This document shows, in pieces, positions 27,497 through 36,685 of a stretch of 64,000 bases of DNA. This DNA comes from Aliiroseovarius halocynthiae. GTDB lineage: Bacteria; Pseudomonadota; Alphaproteobacteria; Rhodobacterales; Rhodobacteraceae. The stretch is taken from assembly GCF_007004645.1 (NCBI RefSeq), contig NZ_ML660023.1, forward strand, positions 102,854 through 166,853, in the 5' to 3' direction. The number at the start of each line of letters is the position of its first letter. Position 1 is the first letter of the stretch. Position numbers and translations under genes: made by a program. Under the pieces are notes generated by a model. The model had not been told where the DNA came from, ran no database searches, and was given only the letters and a program-made list of their open reading frames with translations.

Positions 27497-28366
27497 TTAC
27501 TTGCCGTAATAAAGGCCCACGACATGCTCGGCTTCGGCGAAGAACAGCCAACGACCGACAAGTGTGCCGACGACGTGCAGTGCAAGCGCGATGAAGGCGG
27601 TGACGTGCCCAGCGGGAGTCAGCAGCAGGATGGCGGCGGGAAGGACGGCGCCAAGACCCAGTGCGATCATCCGCAGTTTCTGAGCATGTTTGCGCCCGAC
27701 GCGATAGACCATCTCGTCCAGCACATAGTTGCCGCCAGTATGGCCGCTTTCGAACATCCGGACCTCGCCCAGATGGCCCAACCCGGTGGCGTCGCCAAGC
27801 GTGCCACGGTTGGCCGCACGTGCGTCACCTTGTTGCCAGTGCAGCCACATGACCACAGCCAGAGCAGCCAGCAGGACGCCAGCGATTTTCGCCTCGCCTG
27901 CCAAAAGTGCTCCGCCACCGATGGCATGCAGCATGAACAGCACGGGCGTCAGCGGTTGGTTCCAGCGTGAAATCGTCTTGAGCTGGGTATAGATCATCGA
28001 GGTCGTGAAGATCGTGATCAGTGCAAGAATAGAGCCTACTGCACCGGAAAACGTCATTTCTGCGCCTAAGAAGATCCGCGCCAAGGCGATCAACCCGAAA
28101 AGCAGAAGGGTAACAACTGCGGCCACACCTTCGCGGCTCAGCCAACTGGTGCGCCATTGGCTGAACGCATAGAGCGCGTTCTTCTTATTGGCCAAATGCA
28201 GGGTCGAAGACAAAAGCCCCCCGACCGCCAACGCATAGGCGATGAAGAAAAAGGCAAACAGGGTGGTGCCGCCGACATCAGGAATGCCAAACCCCAGCCA
28301 AGCCAAAAGCCCAAATCCAAGCCCGGAAAAGGTGGTAAAAATGATAACACTGGGTGCGGGATGCAT
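27497..28366 (-). CDS. soeC: Membrane anchor of a molybdopterin oxidoreductase (SoeC/DmsC-like)
   Basis: 289 residues with eight predicted membrane helices and no cofactor motif, as in the DmsC family of quinone-reducing anchor subunits. The start ATG at 28366 has a GGAGG site. It is the last gene of a three-gene operon with an iron-sulfur and a molybdenum subunit and would pass electrons to or from the quinone pool. SoeC is the best fit because the catalytic subunit lacks a Tat signal; DMSO reductase is the alternative. Confidence 0.78.
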   Translation of the reverse strand: MHPAPSVIIFTTFSGLGFGLLAWLGFGIPDVGGTTLFAFFFIAYALAVGGLLSSTLHLANKKNALYAFSQWRTSWLSREGVAAVVTLLLFGLIALARIFLGAEMTFSGAVGSILALITIFTTSMIYTQLKTISRWNQPLTPVLFMLHAIGGGALLAGEAKIAGVLLAALAVVMWLHWQQGDARAANRGTLGDATGLGHLGEVRMFESGHTGGNYVLDEMVYRVGRKHAQKLRMIALGLGAVLPAAILLLTPAGHVTAFIALALHVVGTLVGRWLFFAEAEHVVGLYYGK

Positions 28367-28378
28367 CCGTTTCCTCCG

Positions 28379-29110
28379 TCAGAGCTTGTCGAGCGCTTTG
28401 TCCAGCCAGCCAAGGAAGCCTTTGGGCTCATCCGCAACAATGTTCAGCGGCGCAGTGTCCAGCTGATCCTTGGGGCGCGGTGGCAGGTATTTGTTTACGG
28501 GCTTCGTGCCCAAATCTGGCATCAGGTCAAACCCGCCGCGATCCGCGACCAGTTTTGATACATCGCTGTCTGGGTCGCCCAGATCGCCGAAATGGCGCGC
28601 GCCAGAGGGACACGTGCGTACGCATGCAGGCACGCGGTCTTCCTCGGGCAGGTTTTCGTTATAAATCCGGTCCACACACAGGGTGCATTTCTTCATGACA
28701 CCCGCTTCACGATCCAGTTCGCGCGCGCCGTAAGGGCAGGACCATGCACAAAGGCCGCAGCCAATGCAGCGGTCTTCGTTCACCAGAACGATCCCGTCTT
28801 CCTCGCGCTTGTAACTTGCTCCGGTCGGGCACACGGTCACGCAAGGCGCGTCTTCGCAATGTAGGCAAGACCGCGGCATGTGCACGGTTTGCGAGGCACA
28901 GCCAGTTTTCTCAGCCTCGTAACTGAACACGCGGTTCAGGAACGTGCCAGACGGATCCGCGCCATAGGCATCCTGATCGGACAGCGGCGCGCCATAGTTC
29001 TGGGTGTTCCAGCCTTTACAGGCGGTCACGCAGCCATGGCAGCCCACGCAGGTATCAAGGTCGATGACCAGACCAAGTTTCTTATCAGTTTTTTCTGGCA
29101 AAGCAGTCAT
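28379..29110 (-). CDS. soeB: Four-cluster 4Fe-4S electron-transfer subunit (SoeB/DmsB-like)
   Basis: 243 residues with the four Cys groups of DmsB/NrfC-type ferredoxins: CVGCHGCVTAC, CLHCEDAPCVTVC, CIGCGLCAWSC and CTLCVDRI. These should hold four [4Fe-4S] clusters linking the molybdenum subunit to the membrane anchor. There is no signal peptide, so it works on the cytosolic face. The ATG overlaps the soeA stop by one base, and soeC starts 12 bases downstream. Confidence 0.85.
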   Translation of the reverse strand: MTALPEKTDKKLGLVIDLDTCVGCHGCVTACKGWNTQNYGAPLSDQDAYGADPSGTFLNRVFSYEAEKTGCASQTVHMPRSCLHCEDAPCVTVCPTGASYKREEDGIVLVNEDRCIGCGLCAWSCPYGARELDREAGVMKKCTLCVDRIYNENLPEEDRVPACVRTCPSGARHFGDLGDPDSDVSKLVADRGGFDLMPDLGTKPVNKYLPPRPKDQLDTAPLNIVADEPKGFLGWLDKALDKL

Positions 29111-31935
29111 CAGATCTTCCTCGCCACAGTTTTGGGGCCTTTGCCCACGGGGGACTTGATCGGCGGGTAAGCGGGCTGGCTTTCCGCTGGTTTAGTCTCG
29201 CATCTCTCGATTTTCACGCGCAGATCAAACCACGCTGCCTGCCCGGTAATCGGGTCTGAATTCGACCATCGTAGCCCATCGCCCTTAGGCGGCTGAAGTT
29301 CGCTGATCAAGTGGTTCAACAGGAAGCCATCGGTGGCTTCCGGTGCGTCCTCGTCCAGCGCCCAGGCCCCTTTGCGTTTTCCAATCGCGTTCCACGTCCA
29401 GATCGTGCTGCCGTTAAGGCCCGCGTGATGCGCAACGGGCACCGTGATCTGACCATGCACGGACGATACAGTGGCAAAGTCGCCATCTTCGAACCCGTGT
29501 TCCTCCCAAATTTTGGTGGGCAGATACAGGTAATTCTTCCCGGTGATCTGCCGCAGCCACGCGTTCTGCGTACCCCACGAGTGATACATGTGCATCGGGC
29601 GCTGGGTCAGGGCGTGGATGGGGTATTCGTCGGTATCAACATTGCCTTCTTCAAACGGTTCATACCAGATCGGCAAAGGGTCCATTGTGTGGCCGATGCG
29701 GTCGCGCAGATTGTCGGGGGGTTGGCGGTCTCCGAACCCTTCGGCGGCCAGCTGGAATTTGCGCATAGGTTCGACATACAGGCTGAAGACATAGGGGCTT
29801 TCCACGTCGAAAATCCCGCGCTTCACCGCCCATTCCTGATAGTGCTTATTCCACGGTTTATAGAAGCTAGCGTTTTCCGGAACATGGTTAACCCAGAAGC
29901 CGCCATTTTCGATATACTTGTCAAGTTGGGCCGGATTAGGCTCTCCTCGCCCTTTTCCATTCCCGTCCTCTCCACGCCACCCGGCCAATGGTCCGACGCC
30001 CGGACGGCGCTCGTGATTGACGATGTAATCGGCATAGTCTTCGTATTTGGCTGAGCCGTCTTCATTCACAAAACCGGGCAGGCCCATTTTCACGCCGAGT
30101 TGGATCAGAACCGTCTGGAATCCGCGCACATCGCGGTCAGGCTCGACCACAGGCCAGCGGATCGCATCGGCGGCGCCGTCTGCCTCGCAGATTGGGCGAT
30201 CCAGCAGCGAGATACAGTCGTGACGTTCCAGATAGGTCGTGTCAGGCAGGATCAGATCCGCATAGGCCACCATTTCCGAGCTATAGGCGTCGGAATAGAT
30301 GATATGTGGGATCACATAGTCGCCGTTCTCGTCTTTATCGGTGAGCATCCGCATCACCTCGGACGAGTTCATGGACGAGTTCCATGCCATGTTCGCCATA
30401 TACAAAAACAGTGTGTCGATCTTATAGGGGTCGCCGGCATGTGCGTTCGAGATCACCATATGCATCAGCCCGTGGCTGGACATCGGGTTTTCCCACGTGA
30501 ACGCTTTATCGATCCGCGCGGCGCTTCCGTCTTCCTTCAGGGCCAGATGCTCGGGTCCACGGACAAAGCCCAGATGCGGGCCGTTCAGCGGCTGCCCGGG
30601 CGTTACGCCGACATGGGGAACGGGATGTGCCTCGACCGGTTTGGGGTAGGGCGGTTTGAAGCGGAAGCCGCCCGGAACTTCGACAGAACCCAGCAGGATT
30701 TGCAGCACATGCAGCGCGCGGCAGGTTTGGAACCCGTTCGAATGCGCCGAGATGCCGCGCATCGCGTGGAAGCTGACCGGACGCCCGATCATTTTGTCGT
30801 GTTTCTCGCCCTTCCAATCGGTCCAGGGCTGATCCAGAACGATCTCTTCCTCGAACGCCACGCGGGCAAGTTCTGCCGCGATCGAGCGGATCTTGTCGGC
30901 GGAAATGCCGGTGCGATCGGCCACAGCCTCGGGCGCGTATTCGTCCGACAGATAGCGCTCGGCCATCAATTGGAACACGGGGCGATGGCTTTGGCCTGCA
31001 TGGCGATAGGTCGCCGCCAAATCGGGCATCACGCCGGGCGTGTCATAGTCAGCCAACTTGCCGGTCGCGCGGCAGATCACCTGAGGCTTCCCAGTATTCC
31101 CCCGCAAAAAAAGGCCGGTTTCTGCTGTGTTAGGCTCTTCATTCACGATAAAGCCCGCGTTGGTGTAGCGCGACAGATAGTTCAGATCGACCTGACCTGC
31201 GCGGAACAGCTCATGCACCAGCGCAAGGATGAAAAGTCCGTCCGTGCCGGGGGTGATCCCCACCCATTCATCCGCAATCGCGTTATAGCCCGAGCGGATC
31301 GGATTCACGCCAATCACACGCGCGCCACGCTCTTTCAACTTGCCCAGACCAATTTTGATCGGGTTCGAATCGTGATCCTCGGCCACGCCGAACAGCATGA
31401 ACAGCTTGGTGCGGTCCCAGTCGGGCTGGCCGAACTCCCAAAACGCGCCGCCCATCGTATAGATGCCAGCCGCCGCCATGTTGACGGAGCAGAATCCGCC
31501 ATGGGCTGCATAGTTCGGCGTGCCATAGCTTTGCGCAAACCACGAGGTGAAGCTTTGGCTTTGGTCGCGCCCGGTGAAGAACGCCAGTTTCGACGGGTCT
31601 TCGTTGCGCAGCGGGCCCATCCAGCCGACGGCCATCTCTAGCGCTTCGTCCCACGAAATCTCTTCGAACTCGCCGGAACCGCGCGGACCGACCCGTTTCA
31701 ACGGTGCGCGCAGACGCGACGGGGCATAGTGCTGCATGATCCCGGATGATCCCTTGCCGCACAAGACACCTTTGTTCACGGGGTGATCGCGGTTGCCTTC
31801 GATATAGGCAACCTTGCCATCCTTCATGTGCACGTTAATCCCACAGCGGCAGGCGCACATGTAACATGTCGTCTTGCGTACCTCGTCCGAAACAGGGGGG
31901 GAGGTGTCGATCTGGATGTTTTCCGGTTTGCTCAT
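29110..31935 (-). CDS. soeA: Molybdopterin catalytic subunit, probable sulfite dehydrogenase SoeA
   Basis: 941 residues from the ATG at 31935; a GTG directly upstream is also possible. The N-terminal CYMCACRCGINVHM holds the Cys ligands of a [4Fe-4S] cluster, completed by LCGKGSSGIMQHY. The bis-MGD-binding domains follow and end in an aspartate-decarboxylase-like fold around HALTQRPMHMYHSWG. It lacks a twin-arginine signal, unlike DmsA, so it is cytosolic. SoeABC enzymes of this layout oxidise sulfite to sulfate at the membrane in Allochromatium and roseobacters. A sulfur role is supported by the divergent siroheme-synthase gene. Other members of the large DMSO-reductase family cannot be excluded. 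Confidence 0.78.
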   Translation of the reverse strand: MSKPENIQIDTSPPVSDEVRKTTCYMCACRCGINVHMKDGKVAYIEGNRDHPVNKGVLCGKGSSGIMQHYAPSRLRAPLKRVGPRGSGEFEEISWDEALEMAVGWMGPLRNEDPSKLAFFTGRDQSQSFTSWFAQSYGTPNYAAHGGFCSVNMAAAGIYTMGGAFWEFGQPDWDRTKLFMLFGVAEDHDSNPIKIGLGKLKERGARVIGVNPIRSGYNAIADEWVGITPGTDGLFILALVHELFRAGQVDLNYLSRYTNAGFIVNEEPNTAETGLFLRGNTGKPQVICRATGKLADYDTPGVMPDLAATYRHAGQSHRPVFQLMAERYLSDEYAPEAVADRTGISADKIRSIAAELARVAFEEEIVLDQPWTDWKGEKHDKMIGRPVSFHAMRGISAHSNGFQTCRALHVLQILLGSVEVPGGFRFKPPYPKPVEAHPVPHVGVTPGQPLNGPHLGFVRGPEHLALKEDGSAARIDKAFTWENPMSSHGLMHMVISNAHAGDPYKIDTLFLYMANMAWNSSMNSSEVMRMLTDKDENGDYVIPHIIYSDAYSSEMVAYADLILPDTTYLERHDCISLLDRPICEADGAADAIRWPVVEPDRDVRGFQTVLIQLGVKMGLPGFVNEDGSAKYEDYADYIVNHERRPGVGPLAGWRGEDGNGKGRGEPNPAQLDKYIENGGFWVNHVPENASFYKPWNKHYQEWAVKRGIFDVESPYVFSLYVEPMRKFQLAAEGFGDRQPPDNLRDRIGHTMDPLPIWYEPFEEGNVDTDEYPIHALTQRPMHMYHSWGTQNAWLRQITGKNYLYLPTKIWEEHGFEDGDFATVSSVHGQITVPVAHHAGLNGSTIWTWNAIGKRKGAWALDEDAPEATDGFLLNHLISELQPPKGDGLRWSNSDPITGQAAWFDLRVKIERCETKPAESQPAYPPIKSPVGKGPKTVARKI

Positions 31936-32272
31936 CACGTGTTGCTGGTCCTGGGCTGGTTTGCCGGGTTGATTGGCGGGCGCGAGTTTGGTGCGATCCT
32001 GTTGGTCTTACGCCTAAAATGCCGATTCTATCAGGGGGTCCGGTAGGTCCAAAAGACTCTGCGGTTATATCCAGATTGGAAGGCCCGACCAACTGCGGTT
32101 GGCGCAGAGCGGTGCGCAAAAATGGACCAAGAAGTTACTGTAACTTGGAACGTATGGCCGCGAGGTGGCCAAAAAGGGACGAAACGTCCTTTTCGGAAGC
32201 GCGAAATTGCCTATTATCTGGAAACATTTCCCGATCATGGGCATATGATGCGCAACGTATCGGAGGCGCGAC
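31936..32272. other. 337-base divergent control region between soeA and the siroheme gene
   Basis: Contains a perfect palindrome AGTTAC-T-GTAACT at 32131-32143 and, 32 bases further, GGACG-AAA-CGTCC followed by TTTT at 32178-32194. The palindrome is a plausible operator and the small hairpin could attenuate rightward transcription. A 78-codon frame crosses the right half but overlaps the siroheme gene and has no ribosome site. Confidence 0.5.
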
Positions 32273-33340
32273 ATGGATCATCTGCCAATATTTCTGGATA
32301 TAAAGGGCCGAAAAGTGGTCATAGACGGGGGCGGTACGACCGCTGCCCGCCGCGTTGAACGTGCCTTGGATGCAGGCGCGGTTGTGCATGTGTTCGAACC
32401 AGACCCGCAGGACGAACTGCTGGGCCTTCTGTCCCGACCGGGCGTCAAACACCATGCGCGTCTGCCTGAAAAAGATGACTTCAAGGGCTGCATCATTGCT
32501 TATGGTGCGTCGGATATCCCAGAGCGGGACGAATTTCTGCACGCCGCCGCCAAAGCCGAAGGTGCTTTGGTCAATGTTGCTGATGTGAAGCCGCTGTGCG
32601 ACTTCATCACGCCGTCGATTGTTGATCGCAGCCCTGTGACGATTGCGATTTCTACCGGAGGCGCAGCGCCCGTCATCGCCCGCATTCTTCGCGCCCGGAT
32701 CGAATCGCTTCTACCCTCTGGCTATGGTCGCCTTGCTAGCTTTCTAAGCGGGTTTCGCGGCAGGATAGAGACACATATTACCGGGGGCCGTGCCCGCCGT
32801 CGCTTCTGGGAACAGATGATCGAAGGCCCGATTGGCGACGCCTTTCTGGAGGGCGACGAGGATCGCGCGGAAGCGCTGATCGATCAATCTTTGACCGGTG
32901 AAGACCCGGATCAGAAAGGTGGGATTTGGTTGGTTGGAATCGGATCAGGCGCACAGGACCTTTTGACGTTCCGCGCGCTTTCGGTCATGCAGCGCGCCGA
33001 TGTGATTGTCCACGATGCGTCCGCCAATTCCGACATTCTGGCGCTGACTCGTCGGGACGCGACTCGGATCACGGCGAATGATGCCGCGTTGGCCGATTAT
33101 GCCGGGATGGCTGCCAGCGGCCGTCGCGTTGTTTGGCTGGTCGCGGGCGACCCCGCAAGCCGTTCGGATGCGAAATCGTGGGTTGCGCGTCTGACTGGGC
33201 AAGGTGTCGAGGTGCAAGTGGTTCCAGGTGTCTCTAACACAGGGCATTCTATCCAATCCGAGGGCAATGTCATCTCTCTGACTCAGACACCCAAGACCGC
33301 GTCGCATGCGATGAGCCTTTCTCCGCGTGCATCACTTTAA
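32273..33340 (+). CDS. cysG: Siroheme synthase with dehydrogenase/chelatase half and shortened methyltransferase half
   Basis: 355 residues; ATG at 32273 with GGAGG. Residues 1-210 are the CysG-B part that oxidises precorrin-2 and inserts iron: VVIDGGGTTAARRVERALDAGA (NAD site), FITPSIVDRSPVTIAISTGGAAPV. The remaining 140 residues start like the uroporphyrinogen-III methyltransferase (WLVGIGSGAQDLLTFRAL, WLVAGDPASRSD, VVPGVS) but stop where about 120 more residues would be expected. The first loop has GSGAQ in place of GPGD. This half is unlikely to methylate on its own, so a separate CobA would be needed. Siroheme serves sulfite and nitrite reductases. Confidence 0.82.
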   Translation: MDHLPIFLDIKGRKVVIDGGGTTAARRVERALDAGAVVHVFEPDPQDELLGLLSRPGVKHHARLPEKDDFKGCIIAYGASDIPERDEFLHAAAKAEGALVNVADVKPLCDFITPSIVDRSPVTIAISTGGAAPVIARILRARIESLLPSGYGRLASFLSGFRGRIETHITGGRARRRFWEQMIEGPIGDAFLEGDEDRAEALIDQSLTGEDPDQKGGIWLVGIGSGAQDLLTFRALSVMQRADVIVHDASANSDILALTRRDATRITANDAALADYAGMAASGRRVVWLVAGDPASRSDAKSWVARLTGQGVEVQVVPGVSNTGHSIQSEGNVISLTQTPKTASHAMSLSPRASL

Positions 33341-33419
33341 GCGGGATAGGTGAGTCGTCATAAAACTGTTACCCCTTCGACATATCCCGCGCAGCAGGGA
33401 TCCATAGAAGGGGCACGAT

Positions 33420-34424
33420 ATGACACGCATCGCAATCAACGGACTTGGGCGTATGGGCAAGCTGGTTCTGCGGGACCTGATTGAAAACGGTGCACCCGGA
33501 GAAATCGTGCTTTTGAATGACCCCGTAGGTGATGCAGAGCAGCACGCCCACCTGCTGGAATGGGATACGGTGCATGGGCGCTGGCCAGCTGAATTCACCG
33601 CGGGTGAAGACAGCATCATCATCAACGGTCAGGAAATGAAGCTGACCGGATCGTGGACGCTGGACGCGTTGCCGCTGGAAGAACTGGGCGTCGATATGGT
33701 GATCGATTGCACGGGCGCCTTCAAAACCAACGAAAAGCTGGCCCCCTATTATGCGGCAGGTGTGAAGAAGGTGGTCGTCTCGGCCCCCGTCAAGGAAGAG
33801 AACGCGCTGAATATCGTTTATGGCGTGAACCACGACCTGTATCAGGACCAGGCGCTTGTGACGGCGGCGTCCTGCACGACGAATTGCCTGGCTCCGGTGG
33901 TCAAAGTTCTTCTGGATCGGATTGGGATCAAGCATGGCTCGATGACGACGATCCATGACGTGACGAATACGCAAACCATCGTGGACCGCCCTGCCAAGGA
34001 CTTGCGCCGTGCGCGCTCGGCGCTGAATTCGCTGATCCCGACCTCAACGGGCTCGGCCAAGGCGATCACGCAGATTTTCCCCGAACTGACCGGACGCTTG
34101 AACGGCCACGCTGTGCGCGTGCCGCTTCTGAATGCTTCGCTGACCGATTGTGTATTTGAAGTCGAGCGTGAAACCAGTGCCGAGGAAATCAACAGCTTCT
34201 TCAAAGAGGCTGCCGAGGGCGATTTGAAGGGCATTCTGGGCTATGAAACCCGTCCGCTTGTGTCCGCCGATTATACCAACGATCCGCGCAGCTCGATTGT
34301 GGATGCGCTGTCGACGATGGTGATCAATGGCACGCAGGTTAAGATCTATGCGTGGTATGACAATGAATGGGGCTATGCTTGCCGCTTGGCGGATGTTGCC
34401 CGCTTGGTCGGAGCCTCAATGTGA
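33420..34424 (+). CDS. gap: ArsJ-associated glyceraldehyde-3-phosphate dehydrogenase
   Basis: 334 residues. The NAD fold opens with [18 protein letters not shown], the catalytic Cys is in [12 protein letters not shown], and the end [18 protein letters not shown] is typical. The [13 protein letters not shown] segment and the adjoining arsJ gene identify the arsenic-linked subgroup. It uses arsenate in place of phosphate to make 1-arseno-3-phosphoglycerate, which ArsJ exports. The stop overlaps the arsJ GTG start as GTGA. No arsR repressor or arsenate reductase gene is next to it. Confidence 0.92.
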   Translation: MTRIAINGLGRMGKLVLRDLIENGAPGEIVLLNDPVGDAEQHAHLLEWDTVHGRWPAEFTAGEDSIIINGQEMKLTGSWTLDALPLEELGVDMVIDCTGAFKTNEKLAPYYAAGVKKVVVSAPVKEENALNIVYGVNHDLYQDQALVTAASCTTNCLAPVVKVLLDRIGIKHGSMTTIHDVTNTQTIVDRPAKDLRRARSALNSLIPTSTGSAKAITQIFPELTGRLNGHAVRVPLLNASLTDCVFEVERETSAEEINSFFKEAAEGDLKGILGYETRPLVSADYTNDPRSSIVDALSTMVINGTQVKIYAWYDNEWGYACRLADVARLVGASM

Positions 34425-35674
34425 TCCTAACCCAGCCCAAACAGGGGCTTGCGGCCTATGTTGCGGTCACGGCGGCCTATTGGGCGTTCATGCTGTCCGA
34501 TGGTGCGCTGCGGATGCTGGTGCTGCTGCATTTCCATACGCTGGGCTTTTCACCTTTCACCTTGGCGTGGCTGTTCCTGCTGTACGAGTTCATGGGTGTA
34601 GTCACCAACCTGTCTGCGGGATGGATCGCCGCGCGGTTCGGGCTGACCTCGACGCTTTATGCAGGGCTTAGCTTGCAGATCGTAGCGCTGATTGCGCTGT
34701 CGCAGCTGTCGACGGATTGGGCAGTTGTGACCTCGGTCATCTATGTGATGGTGGTGCAGGGCATGTCCGGCGTCGCCAAGGACCTGTCCAAGATGTCGTC
34801 GAAAAGCGCCGTGAAGCTGTTGGCGCCCGAAGGCGACGGACTGTTCCGCTGGGTGGCCATTCTGACCGGATCGAAAAACGCTGTGAAAGGCTTTGGCTTC
34901 CTGTTGGGCGCAGCACTTCTGGCGCTGATCGGCTTCACCCCGTCGGTGATTGCGATGGCTGTGGTGCTGGCCGCGATCCTGATCGGGGTGGTGGCGTTTA
35001 TGCCCGCTGGCCTGCCAAAAGGCTCTAAATCAGCGAAATTCTCGCAGGTTTGGTCGAAAGATGTACGGATCAACCGCCTGTCACTTGCCCGTATGTTCCT
35101 GTTCGGCGCGCGGGACGTTTGGTTTGTTGTGGGCATCCCGGTCTATTTCCACGCGGTGGTGTCGGACGGTTCGCATGCTGGGGATCGCAGTGCCTTTTTC
35201 CTGATCGGAAGCTTTATGGCGCTTTGGATTATCGCCTATGGCGCGGTTCAGGCCTGGGCGCCGAAACTTCTGAAAGCGGCGCAGCGCGATCCGCATGATT
35301 TCCCGCGTCTGGCCACGCTTTGGGTAGGCATTCTGACCCTTGTCATCGGCGCATTGGCCGCCGCCGCGCTGTTCCCCGGCCCGTGGCTGACGCCGGTTCT
35401 GGTAATTGGCCTGTTGGTGTTTGGGTTTGTTTTTGCCGTGAACAGCTCGCTCCATTCCTATTTGATCCTTGCCTTCACCAAAGCCGAGCGTGTGACCATG
35501 GATGTGGGCTTTTACTATATGTCCAACGCGGCAGGCCGTCTGATCGGCACACTTCTGTCTGGTCTATCGTATCAGATCGGAGGGCTGCCGCTGTGCCTTG
35601 GCACCGCCGCCGCGCTGTCTGCAGCCAGTTGGTTGTCCGCCCGCCAGCTTGCCAAACTGGACCGCGCCGCCTAG
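34421..35674 (+). CDS. arsJ: Organoarsenical efflux permease ArsJ (major facilitator family)
   Basis: 417 residues from the GTG at 34421, overlapping the dehydrogenase stop by four bases. Twelve membrane helices are predicted. [22 protein letters not shown] and the [17 protein letters not shown] segment are typical of ArsJ. It expels 1-arseno-3-phosphoglycerate, which breaks down to arsenate outside the cell; with the dehydrogenase it forms a complete arsenate-resistance pathway. An esterase gene starts ten bases later. Confidence 0.93.
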   Translation: MILTQPKQGLAAYVAVTAAYWAFMLSDGALRMLVLLHFHTLGFSPFTLAWLFLLYEFMGVVTNLSAGWIAARFGLTSTLYAGLSLQIVALIALSQLSTDWAVVTSVIYVMVVQGMSGVAKDLSKMSSKSAVKLLAPEGDGLFRWVAILTGSKNAVKGFGFLLGAALLALIGFTPSVIAMAVVLAAILIGVVAFMPAGLPKGSKSAKFSQVWSKDVRINRLSLARMFLFGARDVWFVVGIPVYFHAVVSDGSHAGDRSAFFLIGSFMALWIIAYGAVQAWAPKLLKAAQRDPHDFPRLATLWVGILTLVIGALAAAALFPGPWLTPVLVIGLLVFGFVFAVNSSLHSYLILAFTKAERVTMDVGFYYMSNAAGRLIGTLLSGLSYQIGGLPLCLGTAAALSAASWLSARQLAKLDRAA

Positions 35675-35683
35675 CGTCCGACT

Positions 35684-36601
35684 ATGGATTATTCAAAGCT
35701 GATCGACGACGAGATTTGGCGTTTCATTCGCGAAACGGACGCACATTATCCGCCTGACGCAGTGAACCGTACCGTGGCCGAGCAACGGCAGGTCTATGAC
35801 ACGATGTGCCGCGCGTTCTTCGCTGGCTATCCTGATGGGCTGAATGTGCGGGATGATGCGATCGATGGCATTCCGATACGGCTGTATGAACCCGCAAAGC
35901 CGAAGGGCACCGTGGTCTATTTCCATGGCGGCGGCTTTGTGGTCGGTGGGCTGGACAGCCACGATGATGTCTGCGCCGAGATCTCTGATCAAACCGGGCT
36001 GCGCGTGGTCAGCGTGGACTATCGCCTTTGCCCAGAACATCCGCATCCCGCTGCGTTTGAAGATGCAGTGACAGCGGTTCTGTATGCATCTCAGGTATGG
36101 GACGAACCTTTGGTTCTTGCCGGGGACAGCGCGGGTGGAAATCTGACCGCTGCTGTGTGCCATACCCTTCGGGGCTCTGTTCAGATCGCTGGGCAAGTTC
36201 TGATCTATCCGGGTTTGGGGGGTGATATGACAAAAGGGTCCTATATTGATCACGCCAACGCGCCGATGTTGACGATGGATGACCTGAAATTTTACAGCGC
36301 CATCCGCTTTGAAACGCCACCAAATGCACCCGATCCCACCGCTGCCCCGCTTGAGGATACGGACTTCAGTGATTTGCCGCCAACAGTCTCTATCACGGCG
36401 CAATGTGATCCATTGGCGGATGATGGAATGACCTATCGCGATGCGATTTTGGCCGCAGGTGGCAAGGCCGTTTGGTTCAATGAAGCCGGGTTGGTGCACG
36501 GGTATTTGCGTGCACGGCACCAGTCAGACCGTGCACGACGCAGTTTTGCGCGGATCGTGGATCAGATTACCATGTTGGCACAGGGTGAATGGCATCACTG
36601 A
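35684..36601 (+). CDS. HSL-family (family IV) alpha/beta esterase
   Basis: 305 residues. HGGGF (81-85) forms the oxyanion hole, VDYRLCPEHPHPAAFEDAV is the hormone-sensitive-lipase hallmark, and GDSAGGN places the nucleophile at Ser149. The acid is probably in CDPLADDG and the His in VHGYLR. It has no signal peptide. It starts ten bases after arsJ and may be cotranscribed with it, but nothing in the sequence ties it to arsenic chemistry. The WaaA-like gene follows after 84 bases. Confidence 0.85.
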   Translation: MDYSKLIDDEIWRFIRETDAHYPPDAVNRTVAEQRQVYDTMCRAFFAGYPDGLNVRDDAIDGIPIRLYEPAKPKGTVVYFHGGGFVVGGLDSHDDVCAEISDQTGLRVVSVDYRLCPEHPHPAAFEDAVTAVLYASQVWDEPLVLAGDSAGGNLTAAVCHTLRGSVQIAGQVLIYPGLGGDMTKGSYIDHANAPMLTMDDLKFYSAIRFETPPNAPDPTAAPLEDTDFSDLPPTVSITAQCDPLADDGMTYRDAILAAGGKAVWFNEAGLVHGYLRARHQSDRARRSFARIVDQITMLAQGEWHH

Positions 36602-36685
36602 TCGTCCCTTTCCCCCGCCCCCCGCTTCCCGTAATCTGGCAAGCGGAATTTGCGCCGGGTGGGCGTGTTAACGATTGGACAGTCC

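Noticed and set aside
30100..31641. 513-codon open frame antisense to soeA
   Set aside because: It is a mirror of a GC-rich coding strand; the sense frame has all molybdopterin-enzyme motifs, and the antisense product has none.
32122..32358. 78-codon rightward frame between soeA and the siroheme gene
   Set aside because: It overlaps the well-supported siroheme-synthase start in another frame, has no ribosome site and no recognisable protein features.
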